64,000 nucleotides of DNA from Liolophura sinensis (Eukaryota; Mollusca; Polyplacophora; Chitonida; Chitonidae). The notes under the pieces were generated by a model. It had not been told where the DNA came from and searched no databases. It was given only the letters and a program-made list of their open reading frames with translations. The position numbers were made by a program, and so were the translations under genes. Of this stretch, positions 1 to 12,559 are shown piece by piece (the first letter of the stretch is position 1; every line of letters begins with the position of its first letter). The DNA lies in NCBI RefSeq assembly GCF_032854445.1, contig NC_088300.1, forward strand, positions 19,761,608 to 19,825,607, written 5' to 3'.

Positions 1-198
1 GCATAAAATATCATTTTTCTCTGGATTCCCAAATCTATTTTCCACAGTAAAAGAATTTTGAAGAAAATTCCGAAAATTTTTTCGTGCCACTGCAGTGCAA
101 ACCGGCTGCATGTCGAGCCGCCATATTGAAAATGACGGGACTCAGGCTGGTGGCAAAACTTTTCTGAGGAAAGAATACAACGGGTACGATTGCCTAAC
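1..198 (-). other. Start of intron 1 of the NOVA-like gene
   Basis: Follows the donor at 198/197 on the minus strand. No reading frame or recognisable element is seen; the next exon is outside the window. Confidence 0.5.
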
Positions 199-316
199 CT
201 CCTCCTTGGTTTGATCGCTTTGTGACCCCGCTTTCTGACTCGACATCCAACGGTCTTTTCCTCGAGTCCGAGGTGTCCATGTCAGATCCGTTCATGCCGT
301 CGTAGCTCATAGCCAT
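199..316 (-). CDS. NOVA: First coding exon of a NOVA-like KH-domain RNA-binding splicing regulator (partial gene)
   Basis: Read on the minus strand from an ATG at 316, this exon encodes about 39 residues and ends at a donor (G|GTTAGG) at 199/198, just before an in-frame TAG. The peptide contains DSRKRPL (residues 17-23) followed ten residues later by TKRSNQG (32-38). The N-termini of vertebrate NOVA1 and NOVA2 have the same layout, DSRKRPL then TKR(T/S)N(T)G, immediately before KH domain 1. In NOVA proteins this basic pair is the bipartite nuclear localisation signal. NOVA proteins bind YCAY clusters through three KH domains and regulate neuronal alternative splicing; none of the KH exons is in the window, so they should lie to the left. 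Methionines at residues 1, 3, 8 and 13 make the exact start uncertain. The family call rests on a short but distinctive match. Confidence 0.78.
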
Positions 317-560
317 CTTCTTACTTCGCCCAGTTCTCGTGGGGTAACGTGTTTGACGTGAGACCGGTCACGAGACTTGTTTCGGCTCTTCGACACCCGT
401 CAACAAAACCAGTCTGATCATGGATTTGGGATTACATATCTAATTAGATTTAACAGATACCCAGTAGATTATACCAAATACGACAAATGTTCTCCTGAAC
501 TCGCCACAGAGGAGCGTCAGATCACAGCGAAGCTCTGTGTGAAAAAGGGGGCGTGGTCAA
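317..560 (-). promoter_or_regulatory. 5' UTR and probable promoter-proximal region of the NOVA-like gene
   Basis: The sequence directly upstream (minus strand) of the NOVA-like ATG is richer in CpG than the AT-rich spacer further right. It contains a CRE-like half site (TGACGTGA at 354-361 on the plus strand). No TATA box is obvious. The extent is a guess from composition; the transcription start cannot be seen. Confidence 0.3.
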
Positions 561-3500
561 GCAGATGTCGGAATGTGAATTTCTGTGTCAGCTGTGTAGA
601 CAATCTTTCGCTACTGACTAAATATATACATCTCATGTAAATTTCAGCCCATGCATATTTCTTAGCCTAATTATCCCTGTTTGACATATGCACCTTTTTA
701 AAAATACGTATGCCTCAATAAGAAAAAATATATAACCAAAATCTCGCTTATAAGGTTACGTGCATGCATGTAATGTGGTAGCTGCAAGTTAAAATAAACT
801 GATGTAACCACATCTTGCCTTGTTGCAAATCTGAAGAAATTTAAAATTAAAACTAAATAATTATTTTACTCCTGATTATGAACACCAGATAATCTATTTA
901 CTAAAACGTGAAAATAAAGATATTAAAACCATGCCCACATACGCGCATATAGAAGCCGGTATCAAATTTAGGCCTACTGCCTTCGTGTGTAGGCCTATAG
1001 GGTCTACATTTCACATCCTTTATGCACATTATGCAGCTTCATTCGTAGTGGCCTGACATATTATAACAGAACAAATACATCGTACAGCCCCAAAGAAGTG
1101 TTAATAAATGTCAGTTTACCGCTACTTAGGTCTATAATTTATTATTCGATCGGACAAAATTTGCTACATGTAAATTAAATGAATACATTAACTTCACTGC
1201 ATATGGGGCTTCTCGATAATACATGCAATAATCCCCGAGTCAATAATCAGTGAGAGTTAAATACATACATTTTGCAAATGCTTTCCGTCGTTCTCGTGAT
1301 GATTTCTTATGATACCCTTAATTAGCCTCTTATATAGACAATTCCACAGGTGCTACTCATTCCAATTCGCATGCCGACGCTGTTGACAACTTGCCTACAG
1401 TCCGTCATGATCGTTATGCCAGAATGATTCAACGCTACTCAAGTATACACGTTGCACGGACTTTCTATCTACTAAGTCCTTTGGATGTTAATTAATTATA
1501 ATGCCATTTTAATCTGTACAGGTATTGTGACTGACCATGTAATTAACCGTGTGTTGATATTACGTAACAGTTTGGCACACACCTGAGACCATGGGTCAAC
1601 ACCAAAATACCGCAATAATTATTTGGAACAAATTTTATCAACAACCTTTTTTGGTTATATGGCAATATATATTTTTTTTCGGTAACTAAAATCACCACCA
1701 TCATCATCCAGAAATATATTCTAAGTGTCTTTCGTCCATGCATATAGGCACGATACGCAATATAACCTCATACAGCGTAATGTTTAGCATGTATCTTCAC
1801 TCAACTAAATTTCTGAAAGGTATGTAGTCAAACTATGTACAATAAATACTCATACTTCATGCACGAGGAAACATAATCGTGTGCAAATGCATTCATGGTT
1901 TTCAATTTTTTGAACGCATATACATGCAAATTTTTCAGCTTCATTGTGTTTTAAATGGAAATTAATTGAAAATATATACGCTGCTTTAATATAATACACA
2001 AAAGATGGACCTATATGTGTCCAGTATAAGTCAAAAGACCCTATGAATATATATTGTATACACCTAACAGCACATCTATTAACGACAATAAACCATAACA
2101 TTTGAAACTCACACACAGGATGTATATGCATGTATATTTCATAAACCGATTATATTTATTTAACACTTTAAAAAAAGCAACTAACAATTGCTGACATTAA
2201 TGGCCCAGTCTAAATTTACATTGTATGTACATACATAGTACATTAATAATATAATTTTTCCTCTTCGATTATTTGTCTACCTTAGCATAAACTTTTGACG
2301 GGACAATCGAATGAACATACCAGCATGTAAGGAAAAACTTTTAGAACACTTTGGCTGCGGATACTAAAAAATTGCAGAAACCGTTCATTTACATTCATAG
2401 ATAAGAACGAAACACTGCATGTACAGCTTTAAATTAATAATTCCAAATGTAATTTGGAAGGTATATAAGTGGTAAACACCACTGTATATGAGGGAAAGTG
2501 CACGTCCTGCTCAACGAAGTTACGGTACTTAGGAAATGTCAACATCTGGCCGAATTATTATACTGTTTTAGTATTTAAAAACTCGTTAAGATTTAAACTG
2601 AAGCATACGCTCGGCGTGTCTACTTATGTTATATTTATAATAACACGTCATTAACAAAATAATATTCAACAGACTTCATAAGTAATTAGTTAATATTCGC
2701 CATGGACGAACGCTGGAAAATTTATTCACTGCACGTACAGGCAAGGTATATGTGGAGATAATTTATAGGGAGGTATGCATTGTGCGCCATGGCCATTTTC
2801 ATCAAATCCAAACGAAAGACCAAGAGCATGTTTATTGATTGAAAGTGTCCTCATATTTTGCAGGTATGACGTCTTGTACACAATATTATATTATAGCTCA
2901 ACAATCGACCAGTGGACATATATCTGGAACTCAGAAGAATGTACCGGCAGACTTTATGGGGCATTAATTTGACAAGTTCGATTTATAGAAAAATAAAACC
3001 ATCTTTGATCACTACATCCATGGTTCCAATGGATAACAAATGATGTGATATGGATTGTGCATGGCGCGGGTGGAGATTGTCACAATCAGTATCGGTAGCT
3101 GGTATCATGCTGTATGTAGCTGTCCGGCATGGTCAGGGAATTCCCCAGTATAGTCGGTGCCATGAATTGATGTAATACCGATACTGATGGCACCGAGTCC
3201 TGGGCACAATGTGCTTCAGTGGATAACCTATATATATGACGGACTAAACCATGAATATCCATGGTAACGGGGGAGGATATTTGTTGATGGGATCACCGGT
3301 TGAGGCCTGCATGCCGGCAAACTCCCAGACCGTATACAGTCGGTCGAGGCTGTGCCATGCACCCATGGACTAACACTGACCGCTCTCACGTGACCGTATG
3401 TTCCACATGCAGATGACGCAAATGTTCTGTTGGACATCTATTTACCTATTAAGACAATATATTTGATTTCAATAGTCGTTGATCTCTTTACAAGGATATT

Positions 3501-4700
3501 AGCAAGGATATTAATACAATACAATATCGCGCACTGATCAGACGCGAAAGAGTCTATATAAACTACAGTGTATTTACTGTTCCATAGAACTTCGGTAGAG
3601 GCGATCGCTCATTAATTTTATCGGCGGTTTAATCAAACGTTTAAATATTTCTGCAAGATTTCGCTCAACAAAGCGTGTTCCCTAACCAGTAAAACCGGAG
3701 TATTAATTGCCTTGTTATGGAGATATACACGACCATATGTACCACGCGTGACCATTAAGCTCTATATAGGTTAGAATGTTGTAAGATCCACATAGGTTCC
3801 GATTTAACAACTCATGCTGTCACGGCTTCTTTTTAACCTGTCACAATTTTAACGGGATATAACTTTATAGTTGAACTATAGAATTAGGTCTTTCCCTCGA
3901 GACGATTTTGTTCCCAGTATCGGCACGATATTAACAGTCTACCTGCAATTTTCTTATCAAAAATGCATTAATATATGTCGATTTTCTCATATTGTATGGG
4001 CCAACACTAGATCTTCTTTGAATAATTTTCATGCGCTAAAAAAAAGAAAACAAAAGAAAAGAAAACCGGCGGGAGAGCTGAAGGCAATTTGGTTGCGTGC
4101 TCCACAATTCCATGACCTCATGGTTGGGCATGTGCACGACAGATGCACACAATGTCATGATTTCTTGACATGCACACGTTCACGAATTAAAGTCGCCGTC
4201 GGGTGCACACATTTCCACAACTTCATGACTGCATTCACACGTGCATGAAAGACAAAAATGATATTAATAATGATCACCACCGATAATTAAATTAATGTTC
4301 AACGGTGATGAACATAGATCAATATTTAAGGGGAGATTCTTATAAATATATATTATATTGTCCTTTCAAGTGGACGTACAAGTATATATCCTTAATTTCC
4401 ACAACATGTTCTAACATCATTACCTTATTTCAATTCCCCACCAGATACCATTTCTTTTGCCTAGCTTTGACGAGGTACAAACGTTCACTCATTCCAGTTT
4501 CAGATTGTTTCGTAAGATTACATTTTTATATTTTGTTTACTAGAGGAGAATGACACGTGTACGCATGCATATAAGTTAAACAATTAACATTACATAGGCC
4601 CTTACATGTACGAAGCAAGAATTAGGCTTCATGGCATGCCTGCATAGTCCACACATGCTTCCCTATATACATATAAATATATATGCCTTAATTGGGATAA
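561..4700. other. AT-rich intergenic DNA upstream of the NOVA-like gene
   Basis: Only short frames with unremarkable composition occur here and none resembles a known protein. A 13-bp perfect inverted repeat lies at 3085-3097 and 3176-3188. Around 4100-4250 there are loosely repeated TGCACAC and TTCATGAC words. As the upstream flank of a probable neuronal regulator it could hold enhancers, but none can be recognised from the sequence. Confidence 0.4.
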
Positions 4701-4705
4701 TCGTA

Positions 4706-4710
<5 letters not shown>

Positions 4711-4782
<72 letters not shown>
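4711..4782. repeat. (AT)n microsatellite
   Basis: An uninterrupted alternating AT tract of about 72 bp, 30 bp before a SINE. The Tyr-Ile run in the minus-strand frame across it is only the translation of the dinucleotide. Confidence 0.95.
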
Positions 4783-4784
<2 letters not shown>

Positions 4785-4811
4785 CAATCAGGTACATACT
4801 CAAAATATAAT

Positions 4812-5165
4812 GATTAGAGCGTTTGCATCTGGAGTCGGGAGACGTGGGATCTAATCCGGATTGTGTCATACTAAAGATTTTAATAACGGCATTTGTTGCT
4901 CCCTTGCTTGGGGCTCAGCACTAAGGGGTTAAAGCGAGGAAACACGACTCGTTGGCCCGGTGTTGTTTTAATGTGACTGGTTGAGGTGTCATGTATGGTG
5001 TCTTCAGCAATATATTTCAGTGGAGGCAGTGCTTTTGGGCATGAATTCGACTTGCCACTAGAAGATATAGTACATGTGCACACCCAATGACTCCTGGTCA
5101 TCTTGATACTGAAAAACTGCTAAGTACGGCGTTAAACCCCAAGCATACTTTACATACTTAAAATA
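4812..5165 (+). repeat. tRNA-derived SINE, family S3
   Basis: Begins with a tRNA-like head: an A-box-like TGATTAGAGCG, then a B-box-like GGATCTAATCC about 40 bp later. The body matches the elements at 11955-12302 and (inverted) 25668-25975; shared landmarks include CTCAGCACT, GACTCGTTGGCCCG and TGGTGTCTTC. It ends with GGCGTTAAACCCCAAGCAT and short CATAC repeats. Nearly full length but diverged. Confidence 0.8.
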
Positions 5166-8100
5166 CTTAAGTTTGAACTAAAACCGTAATAATACACAGT
5201 GAACCAGGTTGGAAGCGAATGCACTGCACAAATTGATTGTTTTAAATAAAAATACAAATACCTAAATAAGTTAAAAAGGAAAGATAATGAAAATAATATT
5301 TCTAGTACACACTGATTGACCCTTCCGAAAGCTCAAGTACGTTGGCTGCATGCCATGATGGGCGTAGATCAACTGAATATGAGGTTTCCAATTTTCCAAA
5401 ATAAAAAAAATCTTGTACTGTTACAAACGTGAAAAATGTGCAGGATTTATATCGCGCAATGTATAAATTACATATGCTAAATTAAAATGTAATAATATAT
5501 GCGTGTTTCAAACTTATAACAGGGGATTTTTTAAAAAACTTAATTGTCCTTGAAATTTTATTTTAAAAGAATGCATTGTAATTAAGAAAATATATGACCA
5601 AACATTGTAAGTGGGAATATGCACGTGATACACGAGATGATTTCCACATGGAATTCATGACATATACGATGACACAGTAGAAACGGACATCGCCATCTCA
5701 CAGCTTGACACCCCCAAGGGTAATGAGATCGCCCAAGCATGCAATTACGTCCAGGAAACACGAAGTATGTGAAGGAATCCCAAGCACGTGGTGGACAGCA
5801 CCAGATGGGCAGAAGGGAGAGTCAGTTTATCTTAGTAAAATATATGTATATACAGACATTTCATTACACAAGCTTTATTATGCTGACACCGTAATGAATG
5901 TAATATATAACCATTAATGAGTATTTGGTTCAGTGGGTTATTTTATTGACTCGGCCGTATTGATCTTCATGGCTGATTATCAGTTGTAAGCTGGCTGGAC
6001 AGCCGGACTGTACGGTATAGAATCTCCACAATAGGCTCCATACAGTCCTGGCCGACATGTTGTCGGTCATCATACGCATGCACTGCTGACTGATTTATAT
6101 CTACCACAAACTCATTACAACAACAAACGACCCAAACACTTAAGTTACAATTAATATAACTTTCACTCACCACACGTGGATTGTTTAATTACTGTACATG
6201 TCATCTTACCAGGCAGTATACGTGTATTTATCAAATGATTAAAATTATTAACAATAAAGTATTAACCTTGTAGTCCTATACGAGGCCCTACTGATAGGAA
6301 CACACATATTTGGTAACAGAGGGGCTGTTGGCATAACTGGTTCTGTATAGTTCTCAGAAAATCGACACGAGATGATCCCCATATTGTATGTTCATGGTTT
6401 TGCCAGTAGCCTTTTTGACATGAGTGAATGATGAGTATGAAAGGTGAAAGGTTTTAGACGACACAGCTTCTGACCGACAAGCCTAGGTGACCTATCTTTT
6501 ACGAGGGGTTTACACGCACACTGTACCGATACTTCACAATCACAAAACGCCATATTTCGACAAAAATAACACAAAGAGAGGGGGTAAAATTGCAGTTGAT
6601 AATCAACCTGTAAGGTCTGCCAGTTGAATCATCGTTACTGGAAGCCTGAGTAGCCTGTCTCCGTCCTTAAGCCGTGTAAAGTAGTGAGCTTTTGCCTCAG
6701 CCGCCGGCCACACGCTTCGCAAGGCCGGCTTCTCAACTGTTCGACATAGCGAGCTGTCAGATGTCGATTTCGCCGGTACACGTGGTTCCTGCTGCGCAGG
6801 CGTAGTTGAGTGGTCGCGTGGCCTCTGCACGGGTCGGTTCTATTTCAGGCTGTGTCAGGCTGAATATGGTAATATAAAACCTTCCCGCCGGCTATCGGAT
6901 ACGGCCTCCTTCTGAATCTTCACCCGCCGTTCAAAGAGCACTGTCAGCTCATTCTAATTATTGCACAGCCACTTCTCCAAAGATAAAAGGGGAGGGGAAG
7001 TAGCTTAAGTATAACGCATGCCTGTATGTGCATATCGCGAATCCCATGTTGTAGACCCTATATGTAGACCTACGGCTGTGCTGATACATGTATGTGCCAC
7101 GGGCCTATAAACCATTAAATTGTTGCAATGTTTAATGATGGATTTTCACCTGCGTGTTGGATTACCATTGGCAGAATCACCTATTCAGATTTCAGATTTT
7201 CAGGTGTGGGGTTTTTTTTTTTGTTATCGCGCAATTGCCTTATAAATATAATTTCCGGTTTTTTTCTCTGTGATATGCACATCAAGGGGAGTGATCATCA
7301 ATATACGCATATCCTAATGAGGTGATTTGCTATATATTATTGTAATGCATGTTAAATTATAACTCGTGGCATAATGAATATATATGAACCAGCATAATTT
7401 AAAATAACATTAAACTGAATCTTCTTTCACACTGAGTAAATTGGCTGATCGCATCGGTTGACACTTCTTTTGTATAGGCTTGTGTATATGAAATGCATCG
7501 ATCTGCTCTTTACATAGGGTAAAGGCCATACGTGTATAGATTTTATTGAGATGGCTGCATGGTACATGACAGTAATGCCATATGGCGTGGAGCAGTACTG
7601 CATGTAATCACAGCAGTCCTGGAGAAGACCGTGGAGTGTCAGACTGTAAATAAGACCAGTGACAAAGAGCCCCGTACTTTGTTGCACTGGTACATGTACC
7701 TGTTTCACTCCTGAATGGTGGGCAGTTAAGACCCATATTGTGACAAATAAGTTTATACTTATTTGTTTATTTTGCCATGTTTATTTATGGCAAATTAGGT
7801 TGAAAAACCTAGGACAATTAAAGTTAAATGACATTTAATTATAATGGACTTATCCATTTAAGGAATTTTTTTCCCCATTTTATGGTCAAGAACAGTTTGC
7901 ATTGTATACGGTGTGGAGAATGATAAATTGCAAATCTAAATCTCCGCATGGAGGATTTCTGTTTTTAAATGTACCAAACATATTTATGTAGCCGACAACA
8001 CTATGTGTAAACGTATTTGACATGAGCAAAAGTCATGTGGCAAACAGCAGCTGTTTCATCTTTGTCGGCACGTGACACATTTTTCGTATAATTAGGTACT

Positions 8101-8554
8101 ATGGTATTCAGTTTTCTTAAACGCGGTTATCTCTCAAAGAGTGAAGTTCGCACCCTTGTTTTGTGTATTTGTATATTCTGAAAAAAAATAATTAAGTCTG
8201 AATATTGTTTCTTCGTCCCTTTATGAAAATGACAAGGTAAACTGATATGATACGGCATAAACATTTTAAAAACAGAAATGAACTTTAATTGTATACATTA
8301 GCAGGAATACATTTTCTTTAAAATTTTATGGCGAAAAAGAAGATGTTTTCGTGCCAGAAATAATTTTCAGCTGTTTACAGTATTGGCATATCTCTGGAAA
8401 GGGCAATTTGACTAGTGTAGCTATTTAATATATAACTGAGAGTCTTACTATTGTAAGCGAGAAAATGGATTCAAGACGAAGTCATTCCTAAATCATTAGG
8501 TGTGACAATCTTGTTCCTTCATCGTTTAACAACGCTCAAAATAAATATATTGAA
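5166..8554. other. Intergenic DNA with a GC-rich patch
   Basis: No supported gene. The stretch at about 6600-6960 is clearly richer in G+C and CpG than its surroundings and carries a 75-codon minus-strand frame (6603-6830) with no recognisable similarity. It could be an untranslated exon or an alternative promoter of the NOVA-like gene, but nothing proves it. The rest is AT-rich with only random short frames. Confidence 0.35.
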
Positions 8555-9168
8555 TAGTGCAGATATTGCTCGGATAGACAAAACAAACACTCGCTCTCAG
8601 ATAGTGTAGATATTGTCCGGATAGACAAAACAAACACTTGGCCTCAGATGGTGTAGATATTGTCCGGATAGACAAAACAAACACTTGGCCTCAGATGGTG
8701 TAGATATTGTTCGAATAGACAAAACAAACACTCGGCCTCAGATGGTATAGATATTGTTCGGATAGACAAAACAAACACTCAGCCTCAGATGGTGTAGATA
8801 TTGTTCGGATAGACAAAACAAACACTCGGCCTCAGATGGTGTAGATATTGTCCGGATAGACAAAACAAACACTTGGCCTCAGATGGTGTAGATATTGTTC
8901 GAATAGACAAAACAAACACTCGGCCTCAGATGGTGTAGATATTGTTCGGATAGACAAAACAAACACTCGGCCTCAGATGGTGTAGACATTGTTCGAAAGA
9001 CAAAACAAACACTCGGCCTCAGATGGTGTAGATATTGTTCGGATAGACAAAAGAAACACCCGGCATCAGATGCTGTAGATATTGTTCGGATAGACAAAAC
9101 AAACACTCGGCCTCAAATGGTGTAGATACTGCTTGGATAGACAAAGCAAACACTAGCTCTCAGGTAAT
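8555..9168. repeat. Minisatellite, 47-bp unit, about 13 copies
   Basis: Tandem array of a 47-bp unit with landmarks GGATAGACAAAACAAACACT, GGCCTCAGATGGTG and TAGATATTGTTCG. Copies differ by a few substitutions (TTCG/TCCG, CTCGG/CTTGG). The unit aligns over its length with the 50-bp unit of the adjoining array, so the two arrays share an ancestor. Reading frames in the array carry a repeated motif because of the periodicity; the unit is not a multiple of three. Confidence 0.95.
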
Positions 9169-11707
9169 GTGAATATTGGTCGGATGGACACCAAACACAA
9201 ATGTGTGGATATTGGTTAGATGGACACCAAAAACAACCCTCACATATTATGAATGTTGGCCGGATGAACACCAAACACAACACTCAGTCTCAGATGGTGT
9301 GTATATTGCTAGGGTGGACACCAAACACAACACTCTGTCTCAGATGGTATGCATATTGGTCGCATAGACACCAAACACAACACTCAGTCTCAGACAGTGT
9401 GGATATTGGTCGGGTGTTCACCAAACACAACACTCCGTCTCAGACAGTGTGGATATTGGTAGGGTGGGCACCAAACACAACACTCAGTCTCAGACAGTGT
9501 GGATATTGGTCGGGTGTTCACCAAACACAACACTCAGTCTCAGACAGTGTGGATATTGGTCGGGTGGACACCAAACACAACATTCAATCTCAGACAGTGT
9601 GGATATTGGTCGGGTGTTCACCAAACACAACATTCAATCTCAGGCAGTGTGGATATTGGTCGAGTAGACCAAACACAACAGTTAATCTCAGATGGTGTGG
9701 ATATTGGTCGGATGGACACCAAACACAACTCTCAGTCTCAGGCAGTGTGGATATTGGTCGGGTGGACACCAAGCACAACACTGAGTATTAGTGTGGATAT
9801 TGATCGGATGTACACCAAACACATAACTCAGTCTCAGATGGTGTGGATATTGGTCGGGTGTACACCAAACACAATACTCAATATCAGATGGTCTGGATAT
9901 CGGTCGGGTGTTCACCAAACACAACAGTAAATCTCAGATGGTATGCATATTGGTAGGGGGAACACCAAACACAACACTCAGTCTCAGATGGTGTGGATAT
10001 TGGTTGGATGTTCACCATTCATTGCACTCAGTCTCAGATAGTGTGGATATTGGTCGAGTGTACACCAAACACAAAACTCAATCTCAGATAGTGTGGATAT
10101 CGGTCGGGTGTACACCAAACACAATTCTCAGTCTCAGGCAGTGTGGATGTTGGTTGGGTGGACACCAAGCACAACACTCAGTCTCAGATAATGTGGATAT
10201 TGGTCGGATGGACACCAAATACAACACTTATCCTCAGACAGTGTGGATATTGGTCGGGTTGGCACCAAACACAACACTCCGTCTCAGATGTTGTGGATAT
10301 TGGTCTGGTGGACACCAAACACAACACCTAATCTCAGATGGTGTGGATATTGATCGGATGGACACCAAACACAACACTCAATCTCAGACAGTGTGGGTAT
10401 TGGTCGGATAGACGCCAAACACAACACTCAGTCTCAGATGGTGTGGATATTGGTCGGGTGGGTATCAAACACAACCCTCAGTCTCAGATGGTGTGGATAT
10501 TGGTCGGGTGTACACCAAACACAACACTCAGTCTCAGATGGTGTGGATATTTGTCGGGTGGACACTAAGCACAACACTGAGTATTACTGTGGATATTGGT
10601 CGGATAGACGCCAAACACAACACTCAATCTCAGATGGTGTGGATATTGGTCGGGTGTTCACCAAACACAACACTCAGTCTCAGATGGTGTTGATATTGGT
10701 TGGGTAGACACCAAACATAACACTCAGTCTCAGATGGTGTGGATATTGGTTGGATGTACACCATACATTGCACTCAGTCTCAGGTGATGTGGATATTGGT
10801 TGGGTGTACACCAAACACAACAGTCAGTCTCAGACAGTGTGGATATCGGTCGGGTGTACACCAAACACAATTCTCAGTCTCAGGCAGTGTGGACATTGGT
10901 CGGGTGGACACCAAACACAACACTGAGTCTTAGTGTGGATATTGATCGGATAGCAAACCAAACACAACACTCAGTCTCAGATGGTATGCATATTGGTTGC
11001 ATAGACACCAAAAGCAACACTCAGTCTCAGATGGTGTGGATATTGGTCTGGTGTTCACCCAACACAACAGTCCGTCTCAGATGGTATGCATATTGGTTGC
11101 ATAGACACCAAACACAACACTCTGTCTCAGATGGTGTGGATTTTGGTCTGGTGTTCACCCAACACAACAGTCCGTCTCAGATGATATGCATATTGGTGTG
11201 TGGACACCAAACACAACACTCTGTCTCAGATGGTGTGGATATTGGTCGGGTAGACACCAAACACAACAGTTAATCTCAGATGGTGTGGATATTGGTCGGC
11301 TGTACACCAAACACAACACTCAGTCTCAGATGGTGTGGATATTGGTCGGGTAGACACCAAACACAACACTCAATCTCAGATGGTGTGGATATTGGTAAGG
11401 TGTACACCAAACACAACACTCAATCTCAGACAGTGTGGATATCGGTCGGATGTACACCAAACACAACACTCAGTCTCAGGTGATGTGGATAATGGTAGGA
11501 TGGACACCAAACACAACACTCCGTCTCAGACAGTGTGGATATTGGTCGGGTGTACACCAAACACAACAGTCAGTTTCAGACAGTGCGGATATTGGTAGGG
11601 TGTACACCAAACACAACGCTTATCCTCAGACAGTGTGGATGTTGGTCGGGTGTACACCAAACACATCACTCAGTCTCAGGCAGTGTGGATATTGGTCGGC
11701 TGTACAT
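9169..11707. repeat. Minisatellite, 50-bp unit, about 51 copies
   Basis: Tandem array of a 50-bp unit with landmarks GTGGATATTGGTCGG, ACACCAAACACAACACTCAG and TCTCAGATGGT or TCTCAGACAGT. Spacing is exactly 50 bp in most of the array (for example the same decamer at 9481 and 9531), with some shortened units, such as about 30 bp near 9200. Variants (TGTTCA, TGTACA, TGGACA; ATGG, ACAG) are interleaved, as expected from unequal exchange or gene conversion. All overlapping frames are periodic translations of the unit. Confidence 0.97.
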
Positions 11708-11726
11708 TATACTATGCTATGCTTAT

Positions 11727-11800
11727 ATAACACGGCGGCCGGCTTTACGGTTTGAGGAGACCTGAGTGCCCGGGGGTTAACCACCGACATTTAGCTGCTC
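11727..11800. repeat. SINE fragment, family S4
   Basis: Short fragment with ACGGCGGCCGG, TGAGTGCCCGGGGGTTAACC and CCGACATT. It shares the GTGCCYGGGG-TAAACC-CCGACATT landmarks with 22864-23035. It begins about 20 bp after the 50-bp array ends. Confidence 0.5.
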
Positions 11801-11954
11801 GTAAATTTTGCCTTGTTCATCGCAAAAGCACAGTAATTTGTGTTATATCTTGTGTTGTTCTGCTTCCTTGTACTCAGATGACCGAAGACTATATATTCAA
11901 ATACAGATATAAGAATCGTTTTCCTTATATACCATATTCCTTATATCTAACCGC

Positions 11955-12302
11955 TTCTGATAAATGGTTAGAGCGTCCGCCTGGAAGTGGGCTGCGATTA
12001 AACCTATTTCGGGTCATAAGAAAGACTTTAAAATGGTACTTGTTGCTACCTCGTTTGGCGCTCAGCACTGGCAGATTAGAACAAGGAAACGGGACTCGTT
12101 GGCCCGCTGTCAGTGTAATGAGAGGTGTTGATGTCATGTCTGGTGTCTTCGGCATGATATTGCAGTGGAGGTATCACTTTGGCGGGATGGACTCGCTGTG
12201 CTACAAGAAGACAGTATATGAACACACATATACCTAATGACTCCTCATCGTCATGCGAGTGAAAAATTGCACGACGTAAAAAACCCAAGCATGCATACAT
12301 AT
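11955..12302 (+). repeat. tRNA-derived SINE, family S3
   Basis: The head has TGGTTAGAGCGTCCGCC (A-box-like), followed by GCGATTAAACC where the B box should be. The body has CTCAGCACTGGCAG, GGACTCGTTGGCCCGCTG and GGTGTCTTCGGCATGATATT; the tail has ACGACGTAAAAAACCCAAGCA and CATAC repeats. It matches 4812-5165 and, inverted, 25668-25975. A 161-codon frame across it (11752-12237) is an accident of the repeat. Confidence 0.85.
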
Positions 12303-12559
12303 ACCATCTGTTATTCAAGCCTTTTTTGGACTTGTGTAGAGTATTGAAATTGTTAGTTAAAATCGGCATAAATAAAACAAAATTAAATTTAAGAATAAAG
12401 TTCGAACGAAAGAAAGGGGCGGGTCGAGGTGGAGTGGTTAAGGTGCCGCGAGGTGCAGGTTCAAATCCGGCCTTTGACAGATAATTTACACATTATGTAT
12501 CTCTCTTCCTTCGTGGGCCTTAGTGAAAATAAGCCCATTTGCGCTGAAGACCACTTTCT

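Noticed and set aside
6603-6830. 75-codon minus-strand frame in the GC-rich patch
   Set aside because: GC-rich DNA opens frames by chance and nothing similar is known to me; only the patch itself is reported.
8555-11707. CRISPR array
   Set aside because: Repeat units are directly adjacent with no unique spacers, and the genome is eukaryotic.
9201-11755. Many plus-strand frames of 60-196 codons
   Set aside because: All are periodic translations of the 50-bp minisatellite unit in shifting frames.
11752-12237. 161-codon plus-strand frame
   Set aside because: It runs through an S3 SINE; the same sequence recurs at 4812 and 25668.
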